Shown: positions 36,343 to 46,176 of the stretch, piece after piece | How the letters are laid out: each line of letters opens with the position of its first letter | Position numbering within the stretch: the stretch's first letter is position 1 | From: Mycobacterium sp. DL440 | Lineage (GTDB): Bacteria; Actinomycetota; Actinomycetes; Mycobacteriales; Mycobacteriaceae | DNA length: 64,000 bases | NCBI RefSeq assembly: GCF_011745145.1 | Contig: NZ_CP050191.1 | Location: 6,184,367 to 6,248,366, forward strand | Reading direction: 5' to 3' | Translations under genes and position numbers: made by a program | The notes under the pieces: generated by a model | Told to the model about the DNA's origin: nothing | The model's input: the letters and a program-made list of their open reading frames with translations, nothing else | The model's database searches: none

Positions 36343-37179
36343 ATGGAGTTCGGCATCGCCACCTTCGTCGACGACGACAGCATCGACCCCGTATCCCTGG
36401 CCCAGGCGATCGAGGAGCGCGGGTTCGCCTCGCTCATCGTTGCTGAACACAGCCACATCCCGGTCAGCCGGGAATCGGCATATCCGAACGGTGGCGATCT
36501 CCCGCCGTGGTACTACAACACGCTCGACCCGTTCGTCACCCTCGCCGCGGCGGCCGCGGTGACCTCGACGATCGAACTCGTCACCGGCGTCGCCCTGCTG
36601 ATCCAGCGCGACCCGATCCACACCGCCAAGGAAGCCGCGAGCATCGACCTCATCTCCGGCGGCCGGTTCGCCTTCGGCGTCGGTGCCGGCTGGAACCTCG
36701 AAGAGATGCGCGACCACGGCACCGATCCGAAAACCCGTGGGGCGCTGTTGGATGAGAGCATCGAGGCGGTCAAGGCACTGTGGACCGACGAGCCTGCCGA
36801 GTATCACGGCAAGTACGTCAACTTCGCGTCGTCCTACTGCCGCCCCAAGCCCGTCCAGAAGCCACACCCGCCCATCTACATCGGCGGCAACTCCGATGCC
36901 ACGGTCAAACGCGTGATCCGCCACGGCGCCGGCTGGATCTCGAATCCGCTGCCCAGGGATGTGCTGGCCAAGCGCATCGGGCAGATGCGTGACGGTGGTG
37001 CGCATGACGTCCCGTTGATGATGTTCGGTGCACCCGTCAAGGCCGACTATTGGCGTGCCGCAGAGGATCTCGGCTTCGGTCAGCTGGGGCTGTTCCTGCC
37101 GTCCGTGGGCAAAGACGAGTCACTGCGCCAGCTCGACGAGTTCGCCGCGGCGGTGGACGGGTATCAGTCGGGGAGCTGA
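36343..37179 (+). CDS. LLM-class F420-dependent oxidoreductase
   Basis: 278 residues, luciferase-like monooxygenase fold. EFGIATFVDDDSIDPVSLAQAIEERGFASLIVAEH, LVTGVALLIQRDPIHTAKEAASIDLISGGRFAFGVGAGWN and PHPPIYIGGNSDATVKR are typical of the TIGR03619-type F420 family found in mycobacteria. It probably reduces or oxidises a small substrate with cofactor F420; the substrate is unknown. The start is set by TAGCGT at 36330-36335, 7 nt before the ATG (leaderless spacing). Confidence 0.9.
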   Translation: MEFGIATFVDDDSIDPVSLAQAIEERGFASLIVAEHSHIPVSRESAYPNGGDLPPWYYNTLDPFVTLAAAAAVTSTIELVTGVALLIQRDPIHTAKEAASIDLISGGRFAFGVGAGWNLEEMRDHGTDPKTRGALLDESIEAVKALWTDEPAEYHGKYVNFASSYCRPKPVQKPHPPIYIGGNSDATVKRVIRHGAGWISNPLPRDVLAKRIGQMRDGGAHDVPLMMFGAPVKADYWRAAEDLGFGQLGLFLPSVGKDESLRQLDEFAAAVDGYQSGS

Positions 37180-37210
37180 GTCCACGCTTTCTCGGCGGCC
37201 GGTGCTTTCG

Positions 37211-37238
37211 CGACGCCGTTTTCGCGACGCCGTTTTCG
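37211..37238. repeat. Tandem 14-bp repeat
   Basis: CGACGCCGTTTTCG occurs twice head-to-tail (37211-37224 and 37225-37238), preceded by a further TTTCG. The second copy forms the outer left arm of inverted repeat copy 2, so it looks like an arm duplication. Confidence 0.6.
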
Positions 37239-37292
37239 ACCTGGAGGTCGCCAGCCCACGCTGAAGGCAGCCCTGCGGTAGAAACCGGCGAC
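37225..37292. repeat. Intergenic inverted repeat, copy 2
   Basis: Left arm CGACGCCGTTTTCGACCTGG, right arm CCTGCGGTAGAAACCGGCGA. It lies 45 bp after the LLM gene and upstream of the deacetylase gene, both on the plus strand. Same family as copies at 20348, 38189, 58099 and 63266. Confidence 0.6.
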
Positions 37293-37388
37293 GGGGAGGG
37301 TGATGTCGCGGGGAGACTGTGGCGTCCGCAGTCAACCCACAGCTGATTGACGGGCTGACCTTCAAGATCCGCGCCTACCGTCCGGCAG

Positions 37389-38186
37389 GTGATCACCAGG
37401 CGTTCATTCCTGGCGGCGACCGCCGTCGGGTCGATCGCCGCCGGATACGCGCTGCGTGCCGGGGCGCCGGCGGTGCACGCTGACCCGAACGCCGTCGACC
37501 CGCCTTCGGTCGCAGTGCTCAACAAGAGGCGTCCCACGCAATGGGGGATGGCGCTGCCCGGAATCACCACATCGTTCGCCGCGGCCGGCCGCCAGATCGC
37601 CCTGACGTTCGATGCGTGCGACGGTGCCTGTGACGACGCCTTACTCGATACCTTGCAGCGCAACGGTGTTCCCGCGGTGCTCATGCTCAACTCGAGATGG
37701 ATCGACCGGAATCCCGACCGGGCAAGGCAATTGGCCGGCAATCCGTTGTTCGAGATCGGAAACCACGGCACCCGCCATGTCCCGCTGTCGGTGACGGGTC
37801 GGTCTGCCTACGGGATCGCCGGGACCCGGTCGGCCGACGAAGTGGTCGGTGAGGTGTGGGGCAACCATCAGCGGCTGACTGCGCTGACCGGCCGGGCCCC
37901 GACCTGGTTCCGTCCCGGCACTGCGCACTATGACGATGTGGCCGTCGAGATCGTGCACGAACTCGGCGAGCAACCGCTGGGGTTCACCCTCAACGCCGAC
38001 AACGGTGCGACCGCATCCGCTGCCGCCGTGCGCTCCAATGTCATGAACGCCGCGCCCGGTTCGATCGTGATCGCCCACATGAACCATCCGCAATCGGGCA
38101 CGCATGCCGGATTCGTCGAGGCGATCCCCGCGATGCAGGCGGCGGGCTGGCAGTTCGTGTCACCCACGGGGCGGACTGCGGGGTAA
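37389..38186 (+). CDS. Tat-exported polysaccharide deacetylase (CE4/NodB fold)
   Basis: 265 residues. ITRRSFLAATAVGSIAAGYAL is a twin-arginine signal followed by an AVHADP cleavage-like site. The mature part shows NodB motifs in order: IALTFDACDG (motif 1, acid pair), EIGNHGTRH (motif 2, HxxxH metal ligands), TWFRPGTAHYDD (motif 3), and NADNG/VIAHMNHP near the end (motifs 4-5). It should remove acetyl groups from an envelope polymer such as peptidoglycan or arabinogalactan-linked sugars outside the membrane. GTG start with TACCGT 7 nt upstream (37376-37381) implies a leaderless mRNA. Confidence 0.88.
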   Translation: MITRRSFLAATAVGSIAAGYALRAGAPAVHADPNAVDPPSVAVLNKRRPTQWGMALPGITTSFAAAGRQIALTFDACDGACDDALLDTLQRNGVPAVLMLNSRWIDRNPDRARQLAGNPLFEIGNHGTRHVPLSVTGRSAYGIAGTRSADEVVGEVWGNHQRLTALTGRAPTWFRPGTAHYDDVAVEIVHELGEQPLGFTLNADNGATASAAAVRSNVMNAAPGSIVIAHMNHPQSGTHAGFVEAIPAMQAAGWQFVSPTGRTAG

Positions 38187-38188
38187 TT

Positions 38189-38260
38189 GCCGGGGCAGTT
38201 TTCTGCCCAGGGGTTGCCAGACCTCGCCGGGAACCGCCCTGAGGTAGAAACCGGCGACGG
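38189..38260. repeat. Intergenic inverted repeat, copy 3
   Basis: Left arm GCCGGGGCAGTTTTCTGCCC, right arm CCTGAGGTAGAAACCGGCGA. It begins 3 bp after the deacetylase stop, so it may end that transcript and separate it from groEL2 control sequences. Confidence 0.6.
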
Positions 38261-38262
38261 CC

Positions 38263-38309
38263 GTGGCCATATAAAAACGGGCGTGGCCATTTATTGAGGT
38301 GGCCATATA
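38263..38309. repeat. Three spaced GTGGCCAT(A/T)TA boxes upstream of groEL2
   Basis: GTGGCCATATA (38263), GTGGCCATTTA (38283) and GTGGCCATATA (38299) lie in the same orientation, 20 and 16 bp apart. They are about 80-120 bp upstream of the first CIRCE. Each holds the palindrome TGGCCA. They could be sites for an activator or a second repressor of groEL2. Confidence 0.5.
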
Positions 38310-38384
38310 GCGAGGCGGCGAGGAGTCGCGCGCATGGGTTTCGCCACGGGCGAAGGCCGGAAGCCGTAGCGGACGCCCATCAAC

Positions 38385-38411
38385 CTTGCACTCGCCCTGG
38401 TCGAGTGCTAA
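38385..38411. promoter_or_regulatory. CIRCE operator 1 (HrcA site)
   Basis: CTTGCACTC, 9 nt, GAGTGCTAA: matches the CIRCE consensus (TTAGCACTC-N9-GAGTGCTAA) with two arm differences. TTGCAC (38386-38391) and TAAGAA (38409-38414) are 17 nt apart, so the operator overlaps a possible -35/-10 pair. HrcA binding would repress groEL2 until heat shock. Confidence 0.93.
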
Positions 38412-38419
38412 GAATGCAG

Positions 38420-38446
38420 TTGGCACTCTCGATCAGTGAGTGCTAG
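38420..38446. promoter_or_regulatory. CIRCE operator 2 (HrcA site)
   Basis: TTGGCACTC, 9 nt, GAGTGCTAG: second CIRCE with two differences, starting 8 bp after the first ends. TTGGCA (38420-38425) and CTAGGT (38443-38448) are again 17 nt apart. Two closely spaced CIRCEs are known for mycobacterial groEL2. Confidence 0.93.
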
Positions 38447-38518
38447 GTCAGGCCGGTGAGGCAGGGGCCGCACCTGCGGGAGCACACCCACGCCGTCCGT
38501 CGCGGGCACTGAACCTGA

Positions 38519-40186
<1,668 letters not shown>

Positions 40187-40200
40187 GTCCTGCTTTCGAG

Positions 40201-40235
40201 AAATCCCCGGTGTGCCTGGCGCACCGGGGATTTTT
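40201..40235 (+). terminator. groEL2 rho-independent terminator
   Basis: AAATCCCCGGTGTGC pairs with GCGCACCGGGGATTT around a CTG loop (one G-T pair), followed by TTTTT at 40231-40235. It begins 14 bp after the groEL2 stop; a strong canonical terminator. Confidence 0.95.
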
Positions 40236-40410
40236 CATCGGTGTGCCGAGTCGGTGAGCCCTAGATTTGCTCTTATGTGCTCGCATGCCGGCCTGAAACC
40301 CGCTACCGATGCAGTGAAATCGCCGTGATACGGTCGGGCGCCGATAGCTGTGATGGCGTGTTCTGGGGGGAGATCGAATTGTTGACGGTTCACACGGGCA
40401 GGTTTGCTGC

Positions 40411-41694
40411 GTGACGCAGCCGCCGCATTCGCCATTCGGGGGTCCCAACCCCGTACACGGATCGACGCCTCAGAATTCCGGCCACCGACAGCCGCCTCCG
40501 CCACCACCCCCACAGTGGGGCGGACCTGCGCCGCTGGCCGAGCCCCATCCCGCGCCGGCCCGCTATGCTGCTGCGCCCGCACCTGGCGGGCCGCCTGCAC
40601 CCGGTGGGCCGCCTGCACCGCCCCAGGGCGGCTGGCAGGGGCCGTTGCAACGCGACTTCCACAACCCCCAGCCCGGCTTCCCGGCGCCGCCGCCACGTCG
40701 CAACAAGAAGGCGCTGCTCATCACGGCATGCGCCACCGCCGCGGTGCTCCTGGTGGTGGGCATCGTGGTGGGTGTCGTGTCGTTCTCGGGCGGTGGAGCG
40801 GGCGGTGCCGGTGCCGGTGCCCGCACCGCCGAGGACGCGGTCAAGGGCTACCTGGAGGCGCTGTCGAAGGGAGATGCCAACGCCGCGTTGGCATTCGGAT
40901 CCGATCAGCCTGCGTCAAAGGATTTCCTCACCGACGACATCCTCAAGCAACAGGTCGCGAAATGGCCCATCACCAACGTCCGGGTTCTCAGCGCCAACGA
41001 GACCGGCGACATGGCGCAGGTGCACGTGGTGGCGAACTTTGGTGAGCAGTCCTCTGATCAGACACTGCCGGTGAAGAAGCAGGACGGCCGCTGGAAGCTG
41101 TCCGCCGCAGCAGCCAAACTCAGCCTCACCGCGTCGACCCTGACCACCAACCCGGCGACCGGTCAGGCCCTCCCGGCTCCGCCGATAGCACTGTTCGGCA
41201 AAGCGATTTCGAGCGGATCTGCGGTCTATGTGTTTCCCGGGTTCCTGGACCTGGGTTCGACGAACGAATACATCTCGGTGACGGCGGCGCGGCCGGTGCT
41301 GCTGGACGCGCTGATGGTTCAGGGTGTTGCGATGCCGTCCGGGGTCCAGGTGCAACTGAGCGGGGCCGGATCGGCAGCTGCCAAGAAGGCAGTCGCCGAC
41401 GCGATCGCCGAATGCGCGAAGTCCACTGCGCTCTCGCCACCGGGATGTCCGCAGAACGTCCCCAATCCCACGTTGGCGGACGGTACCGCGCACTGGGAAG
41501 CACCTGACCTGGGTGGCCTGCAATACACATTCATGTCGTATGACATGAAGCTGCGGGTGATGGGGGCATCGGAGTGGGGGCTTACCGCCGACAGCACCGG
41601 CGGCACGCCCATGCAGGGCAGCCCGCTCATCCCCATGATGGGAGAGATCGACATGACCCAGAATCCATTGACCGTGAAGTGGGCGGGCAGATGA
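40411..41694 (+). CDS. Pro-rich membrane-anchored protein with DUF4878/NTF2-like domain
   Basis: 427 residues. The first 90 are Pro/Gly/Gln-rich and cytoplasmic, then one membrane helix (KKALLITACATAAVLLVVGIVVGVVSF, about 95-120). Outside, AEDAVKGYLEALSKGDANAALAFG begins a DUF4878-like NTF2-fold domain (to about 235), followed by a second region without clear relatives (AKKAVADAIAECAKS, then LGGLQYTFMSYDMKLRV). First gene of the MoxR operon: its stop overlaps the moxR start as ATGA. It could be the envelope sensor or client of that system (inference). Confidence 0.82.
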   Translation: MTQPPHSPFGGPNPVHGSTPQNSGHRQPPPPPPPQWGGPAPLAEPHPAPARYAAAPAPGGPPAPGGPPAPPQGGWQGPLQRDFHNPQPGFPAPPPRRNKKALLITACATAAVLLVVGIVVGVVSFSGGGAGGAGAGARTAEDAVKGYLEALSKGDANAALAFGSDQPASKDFLTDDILKQQVAKWPITNVRVLSANETGDMAQVHVVANFGEQSSDQTLPVKKQDGRWKLSAAAAKLSLTASTLTTNPATGQALPAPPIALFGKAISSGSAVYVFPGFLDLGSTNEYISVTAARPVLLDALMVQGVAMPSGVQVQLSGAGSAAAKKAVADAIAECAKSTALSPPGCPQNVPNPTLADGTAHWEAPDLGGLQYTFMSYDMKLRVMGASEWGLTADSTGGTPMQGSPLIPMMGEIDMTQNPLTVKWAGR

Positions 41695-42692
41695 GCCTTA
41701 CGATGGCACCCCAGCCAACCCGGGATGAGCTCGACCGGGCGCGCGCCGTGGTGGGGGCCCTGTCCGGTGCCTTCGCCGCCAAGGTGGTGGGCCAGGCCGG
41801 GTTGCAGCAGAGCCTGCTGATCGGTCTGCTCACCGGGGGGCATGTGCTGCTGGAAAGTGTTCCGGGACTCGCCAAGACGACGGCCGCGCGGGCGGTCGCG
41901 GATGCGGTCCAGGCCAATTTCCGGCGCATTCAGTGCACTCCCGACCTCCTGCCCAGCGACATCATCGGTACCCAGATCTTCGACGCTTCCCGGGGTGCCT
42001 TCCACACCCAATTGGGGCCGGTGCACGCCAACATCGTGCTGCTGGACGAGATCAACCGGTCCAGCGCGAAGACCCAGAGCGCGATGCTGGAGGCGATGGA
42101 GGAACGCCAGACCAGCATCGCCGGCGAGGTCTACAAGATTCCCGAGCCGTTCCTGGTTCTGGCTACCCAGAATCCGGTCGACCAGGAGGGCACCTATCCG
42201 CTGCCGGAAGCGCAGATGGACCGGTTCATGTTCAAGGACATCCTGACCTACCCGACTCCTCAGGAGGAGTCGGAGATGGTCTTCCGGATCGACGCGGGTG
42301 TGTACGCAAACCGCCGGACCGTGGCCGTGGCCTCGTTGGATGACATCCTCTACATCCGCGACGTGGTTCGGCGGGTGTACCTGGACCCGGCGATCGTCAA
42401 CTACATCACCCAGATTGTCGCGGTGACACGCACTCCGCAGCAATACCTTCCGGCGAACCTGGCCCGGCTCATCGAGTACGGTGCCAGCCCACGTGCGACC
42501 ATCGCCTTCTGCAAGGCGGCGCGGGCGCTCGCCCTGCTGTCGGGGCGCAATCACGTGCTGCCCGACGACATCAAGGCGCTCGCGCACCGGATACTGCGGC
42601 ATCGGCTGATACTCGGATTCGAGGCAGTTGCCCAGAACGTCACTCCGGAAGTGTTGATAGACAACATTATTCAGGTAGTTCGTACCCCGTAG
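41691..42692 (+). CDS. MoxR-family AAA+ ATPase
   Basis: 333 residues from MSLTMAPQPTRDELD. MoxR-type Walker A LLESVPGLAKTTAARAVA (about 53-70), Walker B NIVLLDEINRSSAKTQSAMLEAMEE, sensor 1 LVLATQNPVDQEGTYPLPEAQMDRF and sensor 2 SPRATIAFCKAARALA. MoxR ATPases act as chaperones that mature or remodel complexes with the VWA proteins of the same operon. The start overlaps the previous gene; DUF58 follows after 5 bp. This is separate from the better-known moxR1-3 loci I would expect elsewhere in a mycobacterial genome. Confidence 0.95.
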   Translation: MSLTMAPQPTRDELDRARAVVGALSGAFAAKVVGQAGLQQSLLIGLLTGGHVLLESVPGLAKTTAARAVADAVQANFRRIQCTPDLLPSDIIGTQIFDASRGAFHTQLGPVHANIVLLDEINRSSAKTQSAMLEAMEERQTSIAGEVYKIPEPFLVLATQNPVDQEGTYPLPEAQMDRFMFKDILTYPTPQEESEMVFRIDAGVYANRRTVAVASLDDILYIRDVVRRVYLDPAIVNYITQIVAVTRTPQQYLPANLARLIEYGASPRATIAFCKAARALALLSGRNHVLPDDIKALAHRILRHRLILGFEAVAQNVTPEVLIDNIIQVVRTP

Positions 42693-42697
42693 TCGCT

Positions 42698-43597
42698 ATG
42701 GGAGTGCTACTGCAGGAGGTGAAGGCTCAGACCCTCGCCGGTAATCGGCTGGCGGGTCCGAACGGGGTGTCCCGTGGCCTTCTCGAGGGGGAGCATCGGT
42801 CGATGTTCCACGGGCGCAGCCTGGAATTCGACGATCTGCGCCCTTACATCCCGGGTGACGACGTCCGCGACATCGACTGGAAGGCTTCGGCACGCTCTAC
42901 GGAAGTACTGGTGAAGCGGTTCGTCTCGTACCGGCAGCAGCGCGTCCTGATGGTCGCCGATCTCGGCCGGAACATGCTCGCGCTGGCCGCCGGTGGTGAG
43001 GTCAAACAGCGCGTGATCCTCAATGCCGTTGGCCTGGTGGGGTTGATCGCGATCAGCAAGGGTGACGAAATGGGCCTGGTGTACGGGGACGCCACCGGAT
43101 CGGCTCACATGCCCAACCGGCGCGGCGAGGCGCATCTCGAGCACATCCTGGAGCGGGTGAACCGTCATCAGGTGGCCGACAGCGGTCGCAGCGACCTCTC
43201 CACCCAACTGCAGTACGTGCAGCAGCACTTTCGTCGTCGGCACATCGTCTTCGTCGTCTCCGACGAACCCGATGTGTCAACGGAACTGGATGAGCAGTTG
43301 CGCAAGGTGGCGGCTCGCCACGACGTGTATTGGGTGACGGTGCGCGATGCACCGCTGATCGGCGTACCGGCCTTCGGCGGCGAAGGATATGACGTCGACA
43401 GTGGCAGAACCCTGCTGCGCGAGGAGATCCTGGGCCACCGGGTGCTGGAGGCGTATCGCCGGGCCGAAGCGCAGCGGGAGACTGCGTTTGCCGAATACGT
43501 CAACAGCTCCGCAATCCCTTGTGCCCGGGTGTCCGCAAGCGGCGAGTTGTTCGGAGCCGTCACGCTGATGTTGAAGAAGGCCAGCCGTGGCAAATGA
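42698..43597 (+). CDS. DUF58-family protein
   Basis: 299 residues. SMFHGRSLEFDDLRPYIPGDDVRDIDWKASARS (about 35-67) is the DUF58 signature; the rest has a VWA-like fold (VLMVADLGRNM in place of a metal site, VVSDEPDVSTEL). DUF58 proteins are constant partners of MoxR ATPases. No membrane helix is visible, so it should be cytoplasmic or peripheral. Overlaps the next gene by 11 bp. Confidence 0.93.
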   Translation: MGVLLQEVKAQTLAGNRLAGPNGVSRGLLEGEHRSMFHGRSLEFDDLRPYIPGDDVRDIDWKASARSTEVLVKRFVSYRQQRVLMVADLGRNMLALAAGGEVKQRVILNAVGLVGLIAISKGDEMGLVYGDATGSAHMPNRRGEAHLEHILERVNRHQVADSGRSDLSTQLQYVQQHFRRRHIVFVVSDEPDVSTELDEQLRKVAARHDVYWVTVRDAPLIGVPAFGGEGYDVDSGRTLLREEILGHRVLEAYRRAEAQRETAFAEYVNSSAIPCARVSASGELFGAVTLMLKKASRGK

Positions 43598-44060
43598 CTA
43601 CCTGAAATGGATCGTGGCACCGCTGCCGTATTCGGTGGGATGGCTGGTGTTGGGTGTGCTGCTGGTCCTCGGCGTCATCGGGTGGTTCGTCGGGGTGGTG
43701 GTGTGGACACTTCCGGTGAATCGGCTCCGCACCATCCCGGTGATCCGCGACATCAGTGCACGAGTATTGCGGCGCAAGTTCAGCGCGGCGATCGGGCGGG
43801 TAAGCGATCGTTATCAGGCCGGAGAACTGACGTCGCGCCAGGCCTACACCGCGATGAGCCGGATACTGCGGAACTTCGTCTACTTCCGGACCGGTGTCGC
43901 CGCGCAGTACATGGCGCTGGGCGAGGTGGCAGACAGCTCCGCGGCCGCGGCGGCACCTGCCGTGTCGGCGCTGTATTCAAGGCAGTTCGACCTCGGTGAC
44001 AGCCCAGATGTCGCTGCCACGGCAGCCCAGGTGCGGAGCACGATCCAATCATGGAGTTGA
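43587..44060 (+). CDS. Bat-operon membrane protein (DUF4381-like position)
   Basis: 157 residues. A hydrophobic segment at 15-40 (GWLVLGVLLVLGVIGWFVGVVVW) follows a short N-terminus, and the remainder is helical and soluble (SDRYQAGELTSRQAYTAMSRILRNFVYFRTG). In many MoxR operons a small DUF4381 protein sits at this place between DUF58 and the VWA genes; the sequence here is only loosely like it, so the family is inferred from position. Overlaps DUF58 by 11 bp and the next gene by 10 bp. Confidence 0.75.
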   Translation: MANDYLKWIVAPLPYSVGWLVLGVLLVLGVIGWFVGVVVWTLPVNRLRTIPVIRDISARVLRRKFSAAIGRVSDRYQAGELTSRQAYTAMSRILRNFVYFRTGVAAQYMALGEVADSSAAAAAPAVSALYSRQFDLGDSPDVAATAAQVRSTIQSWS

Positions 44061-45124
44061 GATGGGGTTGGGTCGTCGCAGTCGGCCTGGTGGCGCTGGT
44101 CGTCATCGTGCTGGCCGCGTTCCTGTGGCCGATGCGCCAGCAACCCCGACGGTTGCGTCCACTGGCCTGGGTGGGCCGGCTGACCGAGCTGCCCGAGTAC
44201 GCGCGGGCGTACCGACGCTACCGAATCCTGTTGGCCGCCATCGCAGCCACCACGGTCGCGGTGCTGCTGAGCGCCATCGTCGCGACTGCCCGCCCGGTCA
44301 GTACGCAGGCCACCGCCGCCGAGATCAACCGCGCACATCCCGAGGATGTGATGCTGTGTCTGCAGGACGACCCGGCTTCCCACGACGCATCGGTGATGCT
44401 GTCCTACTTCGCTGATCAGGCGGCCGGGTTCGACACACAACGTCTCGGGCTCACCGCCCGCACCATCCGGGTGATCCCGCTGACCCGCGACTATCCCTAC
44501 CTCCAGGACGAAGTCGGCCGGTATGCAAGCCTGGAGCGGCTGCGGTCCACCCAGAATCCCACACCGGAGGACGCCGCCGTCCTGCAACGTGCCCGGCACG
44601 AATTCGGTAGGACGGTCAGCTATTCGGACTACCAGCTGACCGTCAACGATGCACTTGCCATGTGTATGAAGGGTTTTCCGGGAGTGGGGAAGCCGTCGGA
44701 TGCCAGGCGCTCGGTGATCTACATGGGCCCGGCCGGCGGGTCGGAGGCGCCGATCTTTTCCGATGACGCGCTCGCTGCGCTGGCGAGGTCGTCGGGCATC
44801 CAGGTCAACGTGCTGACCAGAACGACCGTCGATGCCAGCGGCGGGCTCAGCGGTATCGCCACGGCCACCGGTGGGCGCTTCATCAGCTATGTGGCGGCAG
44901 ACGCCGACGGCGCCGACGGGGCGATCCCGAACGGCAGCCAAGACACCTTGGACAAGGCTCTGCGCAGCCACCTCGACGACATCCGCTCACATCCGCCGAC
45001 GGTGACGAGTCCGGACGGGACGATCATGGTGCAGCAGTTGCGCGACCGTCCCGATCTGGTCCTTTCCGTCGGACTACTGATCGTGGTCGTCTTCTCGATC
45101 AGCCTCGCGGGGGTGCGGCGATGA
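44051..45124 (+). CDS. VWA-like membrane protein of the MoxR operon (BatA-like, no MIDAS)
   Basis: 357 residues: helix 8-27, helix about 58-80, a large domain and a C-terminal helix (LVLSVGLLIVVVFSISLAGV). Between them lies a von Willebrand A-like domain (RSVIYMGPAGGSEAPIFSDDALAALARSSGIQVNVL) whose first strand ends LCLQDDPASHD, without the DxSxS metal motif. Two N-terminal helices, VWA domain and a C-terminal helix is the BatA/BatB layout. Overlaps its neighbours on both sides by 4-10 bp. Confidence 0.75.
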   Translation: MELRWGWVVAVGLVALVVIVLAAFLWPMRQQPRRLRPLAWVGRLTELPEYARAYRRYRILLAAIAATTVAVLLSAIVATARPVSTQATAAEINRAHPEDVMLCLQDDPASHDASVMLSYFADQAAGFDTQRLGLTARTIRVIPLTRDYPYLQDEVGRYASLERLRSTQNPTPEDAAVLQRARHEFGRTVSYSDYQLTVNDALAMCMKGFPGVGKPSDARRSVIYMGPAGGSEAPIFSDDALAALARSSGIQVNVLTRTTVDASGGLSGIATATGGRFISYVAADADGADGAIPNGSQDTLDKALRSHLDDIRSHPPTVTSPDGTIMVQQLRDRPDLVLSVGLLIVVVFSISLAGVRR

Positions 45125-46176
45125 CGTTCGAGCCGATCATGCCCTGGTGGATGTTCCTGCTGCTGGCGGGACTGACTCTGGCACTGCGGATGTACACGCT
45201 CTACCGGGTGCTTGTGGTCGTGGGCAAGGGCAGTCAACGCAAGGTCGTCGTGCGGTGGAGCCTGTTGACGCTCGTGATCGTGTGCCTGTTCGCGGCGGCG
45301 GTTCGGCCGGGGATCGAAGGAAATACGCACTCGGTGACCCAGGCTGCCGCCGCAGATGCCGCCAACAGCAACGTGAACGTGTTCTTCGTGGTCGACCGAT
45401 CGCTCAACTCTCGGGCAGAGGACTTCGGTAACAAGCAGTTTCGGATGGCCGGAGTCCGCGCCGATATGCAGTCCATCGTCGACCAGTATCCGGCCGGACG
45501 CTTCTCGATAACCTCGTTCGCCACCAAGGCCAGAGTCGATTGGCCGTTGTCCGATGACGTCTGGAGTCTGCGGGCACTGCTCAAGGACTACTCGGCCTAC
45601 GAATCGGATTTCGACTCGGTGTATCAAGTCGATGTCGGCGCGGCCGGCGACCAACTCAAGCGCCAGCTGGAACTCGCCGCCCAGCAGTACCCGGGGTCGA
45701 ACAACCTGGTGTTCTATCTGGGGGAGGGGGCCGGGGTCTCGAAGCACACCGCGACCAAATTCGATGTCCCGGCCGGACTGGTGGCCGGCGGCGCGGTGCT
45801 CGGATACGGCACCGCGGCGGGCGGTCCGGTGGCCAGCAGGCTGGCGGACAATGGGGAGGTCACCTACTTCCCTGGCCCGACAGGCGGTGGCGGACAGTTC
45901 CTTTCGGCACTCGACGAAGCCTCGTTGAAGACTGTTGCCGAGCAACTGCATGTCCCCTACTTCCATCGCGGACTCGGTGACTCGACATCCACGATCATCC
46001 CTCCGCTGGATGAGCAGTCGTCGACAGCGGTACAGCAGGAAGTTGCGATGCCGGGCGATCGCGCCGAGTTCTACTGGATTTTCACGGCCATCGCGATGCT
46101 GTTGATGTTCTACGAGCTGTTCGCGATGGCGCGGGAGTACCGGGTGTCCCGGATGAAGGGGCTACGGGACGCATGA
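45121..46176 (+). CDS. VWA-domain membrane protein of the MoxR operon (BatA/BatB-like)
   Basis: 351 residues: helices about 8-28 and 45-62, VWA domain 85-300, C-terminal helix FYWIFTAIAMLLMFYELFAMA. The metal site reads VFFVVDRSLNSRAED, that is DRSLN instead of DxSxS, so the MIDAS is degenerate or altered. The tail is basic and cytoplasmic. Such proteins are thought to be loaded or remodelled by MoxR at the membrane. The start overlaps the previous stop (ATGA) and the stop overlaps the next start. Confidence 0.85.
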   Translation: MTFEPIMPWWMFLLLAGLTLALRMYTLYRVLVVVGKGSQRKVVVRWSLLTLVIVCLFAAAVRPGIEGNTHSVTQAAAADAANSNVNVFFVVDRSLNSRAEDFGNKQFRMAGVRADMQSIVDQYPAGRFSITSFATKARVDWPLSDDVWSLRALLKDYSAYESDFDSVYQVDVGAAGDQLKRQLELAAQQYPGSNNLVFYLGEGAGVSKHTATKFDVPAGLVAGGAVLGYGTAAGGPVASRLADNGEVTYFPGPTGGGGQFLSALDEASLKTVAEQLHVPYFHRGLGDSTSTIIPPLDEQSSTAVQQEVAMPGDRAEFYWIFTAIAMLLMFYELFAMAREYRVSRMKGLRDA

